Positions 23,863 to 31,143 of a stretch of 64,000 nt of DNA are shown piece after piece. Position 1 is the first letter of the stretch. Each line of letters begins with the position of its first letter. Source of the DNA: DATBLE01 sp050258035 (GTDB lineage Bacteria; Actinomycetota; Thermoleophilia; Gaiellales; Gaiellaceae); the NCBI GenBank assembly GCA_050258035.1, contig JBLMYA010000075.1:1-64000 (forward strand), written 5' to 3'. The notes under the pieces are model-generated. The model made no database searches. It was not told the origin of the DNA and worked only from the letters and a program-made list of their open reading frames with translations. Both the position numbers and the translations under genes were made by a program.

Positions 23863-24707
23863 CCCGCGGTCCGACCCGTCGGCAGATCCACCGGCGTCGC
23901 CTCGTGGCGCTGGTGGTCGTCCTCGTGGTGTTCGGCGGATGTGCCTGGGCCGCGTACGCGGTCGTGCGCGGCCGCCACGATTCCGCGGCGCCGCCGCCGG
24001 CGACCACGCTCACTGCGCCGAAGCAGGTCCGGGTGACCTTCCCCGAGGGCTTCACCACCCGCCAGATGGCCCAGGTCGCCGGCCGGACGAGCCAGCTGAT
24101 CACCCCGACAGGATACGTCCGGGCCGCGGGCAGGGCGCGCCTCCCGGCCGGATTCGGCCGGCCGGCCTCCCCGGAGGGCTTCCTGTTCCCGGACACGTAC
24201 TTCGTGTTCGAGACCGACCCGGCCGCCGCGCTCGTCGAGAAGCAGCTCGAGAACTTCCGGGCGAAGTGGAGCCGAGTCGACCTGCGGTACGCACGCTCGA
24301 AGAACCTCACCCCGTACGACGTCCTGACCATCGCCTCGATGATCGAGAAGGAGGTCGTCGTCCCGAAGGAACGGCGACTGGTCGCGGCCGTGATCTACAA
24401 CCGCCTGCACGAGCGGATGCCGCTCGGGATCGACGCGACGCTCCGCTACGGGCTGGGGATCCTGCCGACGAAGGCGATCACCAAGCGCGACCTCGCCTCC
24501 GACTCGCCGTACAACACCCGCAGGTTCCGAGGCCTGCCGCCGACGCCGATCGCCAATCCTGGACTGGCGTCGATGCAGGCGGCTGCACACCCGGCGAAGG
24601 TCGACTACCTCTACTTCGTGCGCACGCCGGATTGCCGCAGCCACTTCTTCACGGCCAGCATCGAGGAGTTCGACGCCTACACCCGACAGGGGCTGACGAA
24701 TTGCTGA
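23841..24707 (+). CDS. mltG: Endolytic murein transglycosylase (YceG family)
   Basis: A 288-residue membrane-anchored protein. A basic cytoplasmic tail (TRRQIHRRR) precedes one membrane helix (about 21-40). The YceG catalytic domain carries GFLFPDTYFV, the catalytic Glu in IASMIEKEVVVPKER, YNRL and SPYNTRRFRGLPPTPIANPG. The enzyme cuts nascent glycan strands and limits their length. It is shorter than usual because the LysM-like N-terminal part of the extracytoplasmic region is reduced. GTG 23841 lies inside ruvX. Its stop overlaps aroE. Confidence 0.9.
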   Translation: MVERPHLTRGPTRRQIHRRRLVALVVVLVVFGGCAWAAYAVVRGRHDSAAPPPATTLTAPKQVRVTFPEGFTTRQMAQVAGRTSQLITPTGYVRAAGRARLPAGFGRPASPEGFLFPDTYFVFETDPAAALVEKQLENFRAKWSRVDLRYARSKNLTPYDVLTIASMIEKEVVVPKERRLVAAVIYNRLHERMPLGIDATLRYGLGILPTKAITKRDLASDSPYNTRRFRGLPPTPIANPGLASMQAAAHPAKVDYLYFVRTPDCRSHFFTASIEEFDAYTRQGLTNC

Positions 24708-25387
24708 TCGGCGGCCGGACACGGCTGGTCGGCCTGATCGGCAACCCGGTGGGGCACTCGCTCTCCCCCGCGATGCAGAACGCGGCGTTCGCCGCCCGCG
24801 GGCTCGACTGGGCGTACCTGCCGCTCCTCGTCGAGGACGGTCGCGTCCGGGACGCGGTGCGTGGGCTGGCCGCTCTCGGCTTCGCCGGCGCGAACGTGAC
24901 CGCTCCGCACAAGGCCGCCGCCGCGGCCGCCGCCGGCGCCGGGCTCGAGTCGGTCAACGTGCTCGTGGTGCGCGACGGGCGCGTCGAGGGCCACTCGACC
25001 GATGCCGCGATCCTGGACGGGCTCGCCGCCGACCGGCCGGCCATCATCGGGTCGGGCGGCTCGGCCGCCGCGTTCCGGGCGGCACTTCCGCAGGCCCGCG
25101 TCTTCTCCCGTCGCGGGAAATGGCCCCCGGACGTGTCCGATGCCGACCTGGTCGTGAACACCACGTCCGAGCGGGACGTGGTGCTCTGCAACCTGTCCGA
25201 GGGTCAGACCCTGATCGATCTGCCGTATCCGGAGACGGCCACCGGCCGAGCGGCGCGCGAGGCGGGCGCGACCGTCGTCTCCGGTCTCGAGGTGCTCGTT
25301 GCCCAGGGTGCGAGGTCGTTCGAGCTCTGGACGGGGATCCCCGCCCCCGTCGGGGTCATGCGCGCCGCCGTAGGCTTGCCCTCATGA
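24701..25387 (+). CDS. aroE: Shikimate dehydrogenase, compact form
   Basis: A 228-residue enzyme reducing 3-dehydroshikimate to shikimate. The substrate domain has GNPVGHSLSPAMQN, catalytic Lys71 in NVTAPHK and catalytic Asp101 in STDAAIL; the C-terminal QGARSFELWTG is typical. It is about 40 residues shorter than the norm. The helix after APHK is reduced to an alanine run, and the NADP-binding half (about 110-160) is minimal with IGSGGSAAAF in place of GxGGxx(R/S). Key residues are kept, so activity is likely. The TTG start overlaps the mltG stop by seven bases, and the stop overlaps aroC (ATGA). Confidence 0.88.
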   Translation: MLIGGRTRLVGLIGNPVGHSLSPAMQNAAFAARGLDWAYLPLLVEDGRVRDAVRGLAALGFAGANVTAPHKAAAAAAAGAGLESVNVLVVRDGRVEGHSTDAAILDGLAADRPAIIGSGGSAAAFRAALPQARVFSRRGKWPPDVSDADLVVNTTSERDVVLCNLSEGQTLIDLPYPETATGRAAREAGATVVSGLEVLVAQGARSFELWTGIPAPVGVMRAAVGLPS

Positions 25388-26475
25388 GTCTCGAGCTCGT
25401 CACCGCCGGTGAGTCGCACGGGCCGGGCCTGGTCGCGATCGTCAGCGGCCTTCCGGCCGGGCTCGTGCTCGACAAGGCAGCGATCGACTCCGACCTCCGC
25501 CGCCGCCAGCAGGGCTACGGGCGAAGCCCGCGGCAGCAGATCGAGACCGACGAGGTCGTCGTCTACGCGGGCCTCCGGCACGGGCGGACGCTCGGGACGC
25601 CGCTCGCGCTCGTGGTCGAGAACCGCGACCACGAGAACTGGACGTGGGGGATGAGCCCGTGGCCGCCGGAGGGCGAGCCGGAAGCGGGGAGCAAGGGCAA
25701 GGAGCCGGTGACCCTGCCGCGGCCCGGCCATGCCGACCTGGCAGGCGTGCTCAAGTACGGCCTCGCGGACGTCCGCGACGCGCTCGAGCGCGCGAGCGCG
25801 CGGCACACGGCTGTGGTGGTCGCCGCCGGCGCCGTGGCGAAGGCGCTCCTCGCCGAGATCGGGGTCGAGGTCGCCGGAACCGTCGTCGGCGACGACCTCG
25901 AGAGCCGCGTCGACGAGGCCCGGAAGGCGCGGGACACGGTCGGCGGGGTGATCGAGGTGCGGTCGACCGGCGTGCCGCCCGGGCTCGGCTCCTACGCATC
26001 GCGCGCCGAGCGGCTCGACGCCCGGATCGCGGCGGCGCTGATGGGCATCCAGGCCGTGAAGGGCGTCGAGATCGGCGAGGGCTTCGCACTCGCCGGGAAG
26101 CCCGGGTCCGAGGCCCACGACGAGATCCACCGTGACGAGCGTGGCTTCTACCGCGAGACCAATCGTGCCGGCGGGATCGAGGCGGGGGTCTCGAACGGCG
26201 AGCCGATCGTCGTACGGGCGGCGATGAAGCCGTTGCCGACGCTGATGAAGCCGCTCCAGTCGGTCGACCTCGCGACCGGCGAGCCGGCCGGGGCGCTGGT
26301 CGAGCGGAGCGACACCGCCGCGGTCGAGGCCCTCGCCGTCGTCGCCGAGGCGTCGGTGGCGTTCGAGCTCGCCCGGGCAGCCCGCGAGAAGTTCGGCGGC
26401 GACGCGCTCGCCGACTTCGTCGGTGCATACCGGGCGTACCGCGGGCGGATCGATTGGCAACCACGCACGCACTAG
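25384..26475 (+). CDS. aroC: Chorismate synthase
   Basis: A 363-residue FMN-dependent enzyme making chorismate from EPSP. Diagnostic stretches are TAGESHGPGLVAIVSGLPAG, the RRQQGYGRSPRQ segment, RPGHADLAGVLKYG and the ASARHTA motif, with NRAGGIEAGVSNGEPIVVRA near residue 260-280. The length is standard. ATG 25384 lies inside the aroE stop. Its 3' end overlaps the aroKB fusion gene by 22 bases, so translation is coupled. Confidence 0.97.
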   Translation: MSLELVTAGESHGPGLVAIVSGLPAGLVLDKAAIDSDLRRRQQGYGRSPRQQIETDEVVVYAGLRHGRTLGTPLALVVENRDHENWTWGMSPWPPEGEPEAGSKGKEPVTLPRPGHADLAGVLKYGLADVRDALERASARHTAVVVAAGAVAKALLAEIGVEVAGTVVGDDLESRVDEARKARDTVGGVIEVRSTGVPPGLGSYASRAERLDARIAAALMGIQAVKGVEIGEGFALAGKPGSEAHDEIHRDERGFYRETNRAGGIEAGVSNGEPIVVRAAMKPLPTLMKPLQSVDLATGEPAGALVERSDTAAVEALAVVAEASVAFELARAAREKFGGDALADFVGAYRAYRGRIDWQPRTH

Positions 26476-27860
26476 ACAGTCACCTCGCGCTCGTCGGCTT
26501 CATGGGCGCGGGCAAGACGACCCTCGGCATACAGGTCGCCGAGCGCCTCGGCAGGAGGTTCTTCGACCTCGACCAGGAGATCGCGCGCGAGGCGCGGCAG
26601 ACGATCCCGGAGATCTTCGCGCAGCGGGGCGAGGTGGAGTTCCGCGTGCTGGAGCAGCAGGCCGCGCTGGACGTGCTCATGGCCGGAAAGCCGGCCGTCG
26701 TCGCGCTCGGCGGGGGAGCGGTGACGACCCCCGCGATCAGGAAGGCGCTCCGCGACCACGCGTTGACCGTGTTCGTCGAGGTCGATCCCGACCTCGCGTG
26801 GGAGCGCGCGCGCGGGCAGGGGCGCCCGCTCGCCCAGGAGGAGAGCTCGTTTCGCGCGCTGTACGAGCAGCGCCAGCCGCTCTACCGGGAGTCGGCCGAC
26901 GTCGTCGCAGCCGATCTCGAAGGCATCGTGCTCGCCGCTGCGGGCATCCACGTCGGCGCCGGGACGCTCGAGCAGCTCGGCGAGCTCGTCCCCGGCGACG
27001 CGGCGGTCGCGCTCGTGGCCGACGCACACGTGTCCGGCATCCACGGCATGGACGCGCAGCTCGCGCTCGGCTCCCGCCTCGCCTCCACGCACGAGGTGCA
27101 CGGAAAGACCGTGGACGATCTCGGCCGCCTGTGGCGCTCGCTGCGGCTCGACCGGGGCGGCACCCTCGTCGCGCTCGGCGGCGGGACGACCACCGACGTC
27201 GCCGGCTTCGCCGCCGCCACCTACATGCGCGGCGTGGCCTGGACTGCCGTGCCGACGACGCTGGTCGGGCAGGTCGACGCGGCGATCGGCGGGAAGACGG
27301 CCGTCGACCTTCCCGAGGCCAAGAACCTCGTCGGCGCCTTCCATTGGCCCGTGCGCACGATCGTCGATCCGGCGCTCCTGGGCACGCTGCCGGAGGCCGA
27401 ACGGTTGAACGGGATGGCCGAGGTGGTGAAGACCGGTCTGCTCGCAGGCGAGCCGCTCTGGGAGCTCGACGACGAGGAGCTCGTCCGGCGGTGCGCCGCG
27501 TACAAGGCCGCGCTCTGCCTCCGGGATCCGCACGACCGCGGGGCTCGCCACGCGCTCAACCTCGGCCACACCTTTGGGCACGCGCTCGAGGCCGCATCGG
27601 ACTACCGGCTCCCCCACGGGCGCGCGGTTGCGCTCGGGCTGCTCGCCGCGCTCAGGCTGTCGGGACGCGATACCGCCGCGGTCGAGGAGGTCTTGAAGCC
27701 GCAGCCCGTCCGGGTCGACCGCGACCGGGCCTGGGAGGCCCTCCTCCGCGACAAGAAGGGCCGGCTGCGGATCGTGCTCCTCGGCGACGAGGGCGCGCAC
27801 GAGCAGGAGCTGCCCGAAGCGGACGTGCGGGCGGCGCTCGACGAGCTGATCTTCATCTAG
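26454..27860 (+). CDS. aroKB: Shikimate kinase / 3-dehydroquinate synthase fusion
   Basis: A 468-residue bifunctional protein. Residues about 10-165 are shikimate kinase (P-loop GFMGAGKTT, DLDQEI, ALGGGAV, lid with RPL). Residues about 175-468 are 3-dehydroquinate synthase (GGGTTTDVAGFAAATYMRG, PTTLVGQVDAAIGGKTAVDL, metal His in NLGHTFGHALE and PHGRAVALG). The DHQS half is about 60 residues shorter than stand-alone AroB. The order kinase-then-synthase joins steps 5 and 2 of the pathway. The TTG start lies in aroC, and its TAG stop forms part of the aroQ promoter hexamer. Confidence 0.94.
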   Translation: MATTHALDSHLALVGFMGAGKTTLGIQVAERLGRRFFDLDQEIAREARQTIPEIFAQRGEVEFRVLEQQAALDVLMAGKPAVVALGGGAVTTPAIRKALRDHALTVFVEVDPDLAWERARGQGRPLAQEESSFRALYEQRQPLYRESADVVAADLEGIVLAAAGIHVGAGTLEQLGELVPGDAAVALVADAHVSGIHGMDAQLALGSRLASTHEVHGKTVDDLGRLWRSLRLDRGGTLVALGGGTTTDVAGFAAATYMRGVAWTAVPTTLVGQVDAAIGGKTAVDLPEAKNLVGAFHWPVRTIVDPALLGTLPEAERLNGMAEVVKTGLLAGEPLWELDDEELVRRCAAYKAALCLRDPHDRGARHALNLGHTFGHALEAASDYRLPHGRAVALGLLAALRLSGRDTAAVEEVLKPQPVRVDRDRAWEALLRDKKGRLRIVLLGDEGAHEQELPEADVRAALDELIFI

Positions 27861-27863
27861 GGT
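27858..27863 (+). promoter_or_regulatory. -10 element (TAGGGT) built on the aroKB stop codon
   Basis: TAGGGT ends exactly six bases before GTG 27870 of aroQ. Its TAG is the stop codon of aroKB. It gives an internal leaderless promoter within the aro operon. Confidence 0.5.
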
Positions 27864-27869
27864 CCGGGC

Positions 27870-28298
27870 GTGAACGTCGACGTCCTCAACGGGGTCAACC
27901 TCGACGTCCTCGGACGCCGGCAGCCGGAGTTCTACGGGGGGCTCGGCCTCGAGCAGCTCGAGACGAGGATCTACGAGTGGGGGAGGGAGCTCGACCTCCG
28001 CGTGCGCTGCCGCCAGACGAACAGCGAGGGCCAGTACGTGGACTGGTGCCACGAGGCCCTCGACGCGGCCGAGGGCGTCGTCCTCAACCCGGCGGCCTGG
28101 ACGCACTACAGCTACGCGATCCGCGACGCGGTGGAGCTGTTCGCCGCTCCGGTCGTGGAGGTGCATCTGTCGAACGTCGAGGAGCGCGAGGAGTGGCGAC
28201 GCGTCTCGTTGATCGCCGACTTCGCCGCCAAGCGCGTGATCGGCAAGGGGCCGGACGGCTACCGGGAGGCGCTCGAGTTCCTGGCGGGGCAGCGGTGA
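27870..28298 (+). CDS. aroQ: 3-dehydroquinate dehydratase, type II
   Basis: A 142-residue small dehydroquinase with LNGVNLDVLGRRQPEFYG (catalytic Tyr in FYG), the RQTNSEGQYVDW loop, LNPAAWTHYSYAIRDA (Asn and His of the active site) and VEVHLSN. Type II enzymes are dodecamers unrelated to AroD. It supplies 3-dehydroshikimate to AroE encoded just upstream. Its stop overlaps the pepP start (GTGA). It may be made both from operon readthrough and from its own leaderless promoter. Confidence 0.95.
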   Translation: MNVDVLNGVNLDVLGRRQPEFYGGLGLEQLETRIYEWGRELDLRVRCRQTNSEGQYVDWCHEALDAAEGVVLNPAAWTHYSYAIRDAVELFAAPVVEVHLSNVEEREEWRRVSLIADFAAKRVIGKGPDGYREALEFLAGQR

Positions 28299-29350
28299 GC
28301 GACGGCGCCGTGGGCATCGGCACGCGGGTCGACAGGCTGCGGGCGGCGATCGACGCGCCCCTGCTGGTGACGAAGCCCGTCAACGTCCTCTGGCTGACGG
28401 GCCTGGACAGCTCGAACGCGGCGGTGCTCGTCGAGCCCGACGGGCTGCGCATCTTCACCGACTTCCGCTACCTGGAGAAGGCGCGTGCGACCGGGGTCGA
28501 GGTCATCGAGATTCCACGGGCGCTGTTCAGCAGGCTGCCCGAGCTGCTGCCGAAGCGGGTGGCGTTCGAGTCGGAAAGCCTCGTCCACGCGTCCTGGGCC
28601 GCGCTCGACGCGGCGGGAATCGAGACCCTGCCGACCATCGAGCTGCTCGAGGGGATCCGGGCGGTCAAGGAGCCGGCCGAGCTCGACGCGATCCGCCGCG
28701 CGGCCGAGGTGACGAACGAGACCTTCGCGCGCCTCGCCGAGCAGCCGTTCGTCGGGCGAGCCGAGAGCGAGCTCGCGTGGTGGATCGAGTCGACGATGCA
28801 CGACCTCGGCGCCGAGGGGGTCGCGTTCCCACCGATCGTCGCCGCCGGGGCGAACGGAGCGTTGCCGCACGCGAGCCCGGGCGACCGTACGATCGAGCCG
28901 GGCCAGGCCGTGGTCGTCGACGCCGCCGCCCGGGTCGACCGCTACAACTCCGACTGCACGCGGACGTTCGCGACCGGTCCGCTCCCCGACGCGCTGGCCC
29001 GTTCCTACGACGCGTGCCTCGAGGCGCAGCTGGCCGGACTCGCCGCCACGCGGGCAGGCCGTTCGGGGCGGGAGGTGGACGCCGTCGCCCGGGACGTGAT
29101 CGACCGGGCGGGCTACGGCGCGCTCTTCGCCCACGGCCTCGGGCACGGCCTCGGGATGGAGGTGCACGAGCAGCCGAGGTTGCGCCCCGAGAGCGGCGAC
29201 GTCCTGGCGGTCGACGGCGTCGTCACGGTCGAGCCGGGCATCTACCACCCGGGTCTCGGCGGGATCAGGATCGAGGACCTCGTGATCATCGGCGAGAATG
29301 GGCCCGAGGTGCTGACGACGTTCACCAAAGAGCTGGTCACGGTCGGCTGA
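28295..29350 (+). CDS. pepP: Xaa-Pro aminopeptidase-like M24 peptidase
   Basis: A 351-residue M24 metallopeptidase: an N-terminal creatinase-like domain (about 1-125) and a pita-bread catalytic domain. Metal ligands are visible as Asp in VVVDAAARVDRYNSDCTRTF, His in FAHGLGHGLGMEVHEQP, Glu in VTVEPGIYHPGLGG and Glu in IRIEDLV. It removes an N-terminal residue preceding proline. Placement between the aro genes and efp is conserved in Gram-positive bacteria. The next gene starts within its stop (TGATG). Confidence 0.93.
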   Translation: MSDGAVGIGTRVDRLRAAIDAPLLVTKPVNVLWLTGLDSSNAAVLVEPDGLRIFTDFRYLEKARATGVEVIEIPRALFSRLPELLPKRVAFESESLVHASWAALDAAGIETLPTIELLEGIRAVKEPAELDAIRRAAEVTNETFARLAEQPFVGRAESELAWWIESTMHDLGAEGVAFPPIVAAGANGALPHASPGDRTIEPGQAVVVDAAARVDRYNSDCTRTFATGPLPDALARSYDACLEAQLAGLAATRAGRSGREVDAVARDVIDRAGYGALFAHGLGHGLGMEVHEQPRLRPESGDVLAVDGVVTVEPGIYHPGLGGIRIEDLVIIGENGPEVLTTFTKELVTVG

Positions 29351-29901
29351 TGGCGACCGCGACCGAACGGCTGGCCGCGGCGCTGGCTACGCTCCCATTC
29401 GCCCAGCTGCCGCAGGAGTGGCAGGGAGGATCGCGCCTGAACATCCCCGGGCTGAGCTCCGCCACGCAGGACGATCCGTGGGACGCGCTCGTCGCGGCAT
29501 CCGCCCCCGGGCTCACCGGCGAGGAGGTCCGATTCGCGGTCGACGAGAGCGGGCGCACGATCTCCGGCGGCGACGCGTCGCCCGAGGCGCTCGGCCCACT
29601 GGTGCAGGCGGTCTTGGGTCAGCTGGAGGCGCCGTTCTGGGCGATCGCAGTGCCGGACGAAGGGGATGAGTGGAGCGCCGCGGCGACCGGCGCCGAGATC
29701 CTCGACCTCCCGGACGCCGGCGGCGACGAGATCGAGGCCAGCCGCGTGGGCGGCGCGTTGACGGTCCGCGTGGACGGCGAGGAGTCCGACGTGCAGCTGC
29801 CCGCGATCGGTGCCCTCCTCGACCGGCAGGGCGGCGACGCCGTGGTGGTCGCGCACCGCTTCGCCGGCCCGGTATGGGTCGCCGAGGTCTTCTCGCTCTA
29901 G
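29350..29901 (+). CDS. Unknown protein between pepP and efp
   Basis: A 183-residue soluble, acidic protein with no cysteine, signal or membrane segment. The sequence contains regularly spaced Gly/Asp turns (VDESGRTISGGD, VRVDGEESDVQLP), suggesting an all-beta C-terminal half. I do not recognise the family. Its start overlaps the pepP stop and its end is 22 bases before efp, so it is co-expressed with pepP. Codon use matches the neighbours, so it is a real gene. Confidence 0.75.
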   Translation: MATATERLAAALATLPFAQLPQEWQGGSRLNIPGLSSATQDDPWDALVAASAPGLTGEEVRFAVDESGRTISGGDASPEALGPLVQAVLGQLEAPFWAIAVPDEGDEWSAAATGAEILDLPDAGGDEIEASRVGGALTVRVDGEESDVQLPAIGALLDRQGGDAVVVAHRFAGPVWVAEVFSL

Positions 29902-29908
29902 GGGGCGG

Positions 29909-29914
29909 TACACT
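29909..29914 (+). promoter_or_regulatory. -10 element (TACACT) of efp
   Basis: TACACT ends nine bases before ATG 29924. It would give a transcript with a leader of only a few bases. Confidence 0.45.
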
Positions 29915-29923
29915 GGCCCGCCG

Positions 29924-30490
29924 ATGGCCGAGACCGTCTCCACCAACCAGTTCAAGAACGGCATGCACATCGAGCTCGACGGCGAGCCGTGGCGGATCGT
30001 CGAGTTCCAGCACGTCAAGCCGGGCAAGGGGGGCGCCTTCGTCCGCACGAAGCTGAAGGCGCTCGAGTCCGGCTCGGTGGTCGACCGCACCTTCCGCGCG
30101 GGCGAGAAGTTCCCGCGCGTCCGCACCGAGGTGAAGAACGTCCAGTACCTCTACGACGCCGGCGACGACGTCGTCTTCATGGACGAGGAGAACTACGAGC
30201 AGATCCATCTGGCACGCGGCTCGGTCGAGGACGCGCTGGAGTTCCTCCAGCCGTCCAGCTCGGTGCAGCTATTGGTGGTGGACGGCAGGCCGGCGGGCGT
30301 CCAGCTGCCCGCGTCGGTCGAGCTCACCGTCACGGAGACCGAGCCCGGGGTCCGCGGCGACACCGTCTCGAACGTGACCAAGCCTGCGACGCTCGAGACC
30401 GGCGCGGTCGTGCAGGTGCCGCTCTTCGTGAACGTGGGCGACCGGCTGAAGGTCGACCCCCGCGAGAAGCGCTACATCTCCAGGGCCTAG
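29924..30490 (+). CDS. efp: Elongation factor P
   Basis: A 188-residue three-domain factor that rescues ribosomes stalled at polyproline. The N-terminal KOW-like domain has VKPGKGGAFVRTKLK, in which Lys35 is the position modified in many bacteria; two OB domains follow, ending VDPREKRYISRA. A Lys with the PGKGGAF context is the plain actinobacterial or Gram-positive type, and no modification gene (epmA, earP) is in the window. It has its own likely promoter. Confidence 0.97.
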   Translation: MAETVSTNQFKNGMHIELDGEPWRIVEFQHVKPGKGGAFVRTKLKALESGSVVDRTFRAGEKFPRVRTEVKNVQYLYDAGDDVVFMDEENYEQIHLARGSVEDALEFLQPSSSVQLLVVDGRPAGVQLPASVELTVTETEPGVRGDTVSNVTKPATLETGAVVQVPLFVNVGDRLKVDPREKRYISRA

Positions 30491-30572
30491 CCCGCGGCAA
30501 TCCCTGCGTCCCTCTCGGCCGTCCGGCGTGCAGCGCAGCGCGCGGCGTTGGATAGTGCCACTCACCCACGCC

Positions 30573-30580
30573 GAAAGGAG
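30573..30580 (+). promoter_or_regulatory. Strong Shine-Dalgarno of mscL
   Basis: GAAAGGAG lies six bases before ATG 30587. It stands out because most transcription-unit starts here lack a Shine-Dalgarno. Confidence 0.7.
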
Positions 30581-30586
30581 TTACCG

Positions 30587-31012
30587 ATGATGCACAGGTG
30601 GGCCACCGAGTTCCGCACCTTCCTGCTCCGCGGGAACCTCGTCGACCTGGCGGTCGCGATCGTGATCGGCGTCGCCTTCGGCGCGCTCGTGAACGCCCTC
30701 GTCGCCGACCTGATCACGCCGATCATCGCCGCGATCTTCGGCAAGCGCGACTTCTCGAGCCTCACGTTCACGATCAACGGCAGCACGTTCCGCTACGGCG
30801 ACTTCATCAATGCCACGATCACGTTCCTGTCCGTCGCGGCGGCGGTGTTCTTCTTCGTGGTGAAGCCCGTGAACGCGCTGGCGGCGAGGCGGCAGAAGAC
30901 CCCCGACGAGGACGACCCTGCGCGCGCGTGCCCGGAGTGCCTGAGCGAGATCCCGAGGGCGGCCAGGCGGTGCGCGTTCTGCACGGCCGAGGTCGGGGTT
31001 GCGGACGTCTAG
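30587..31012 (+). CDS. mscL: Large-conductance mechanosensitive channel with C-terminal zinc ribbon
   Basis: A 141-residue MscL. TM1 is the conserved LRGNLVDLAVAIVIGVAFGALV followed by VADLITPII, and TM2 is near 83-103. The channel opens under membrane tension to release osmolytes. After TM2 an extra cytoplasmic tail of about 35 residues carries CPEC-N13-CAFC, a zinc-ribbon pair absent from E. coli MscL. It has a strong Shine-Dalgarno and is followed by a large hairpin, so it is probably a single-gene unit inserted between efp and the acc genes. Confidence 0.93.
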   Translation: MMHRWATEFRTFLLRGNLVDLAVAIVIGVAFGALVNALVADLITPIIAAIFGKRDFSSLTFTINGSTFRYGDFINATITFLSVAAAVFFFVVKPVNALAARRQKTPDEDDPARACPECLSEIPRAARRCAFCTAEVGVADV

Positions 31013-31058
31013 GCTCCGACGGAATCGGCGACCTGTCGAACCGCTCACGTCGGTCTCG

Positions 31059-31096
31059 GGAGGGTGGGGTGACGCTCTGAGCGTTCCCCACCCTCC
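31059..31096. terminator. Large intergenic hairpin after mscL
   Basis: An 11-bp perfect outer stem (GGAGGGTGGGG/CCCCACCCTCC) encloses an inner 5-bp stem (ACGCT/AGCGT) with loop CTG. It is followed by CATCTCCC without a T run. It is the most stable hairpin noticed in the window and is placed to end mscL transcription before the promoter at 31131. Confidence 0.6.
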
Positions 31097-31130
31097 GCAT
31101 CTCCCGTCGCTGGACGCGGGCGAGCGGCGG

Positions 31131-31136
31131 TAGGCT
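31131..31136 (+). promoter_or_regulatory. -10 element (TAGGCT) of the accB-like fusion gene
   Basis: TAGGCT ends seven bases before GTG 31144. No Shine-Dalgarno is present, so a leaderless mRNA is expected. Confidence 0.55.
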
Positions 31137-31143
31137 CCTCTCC

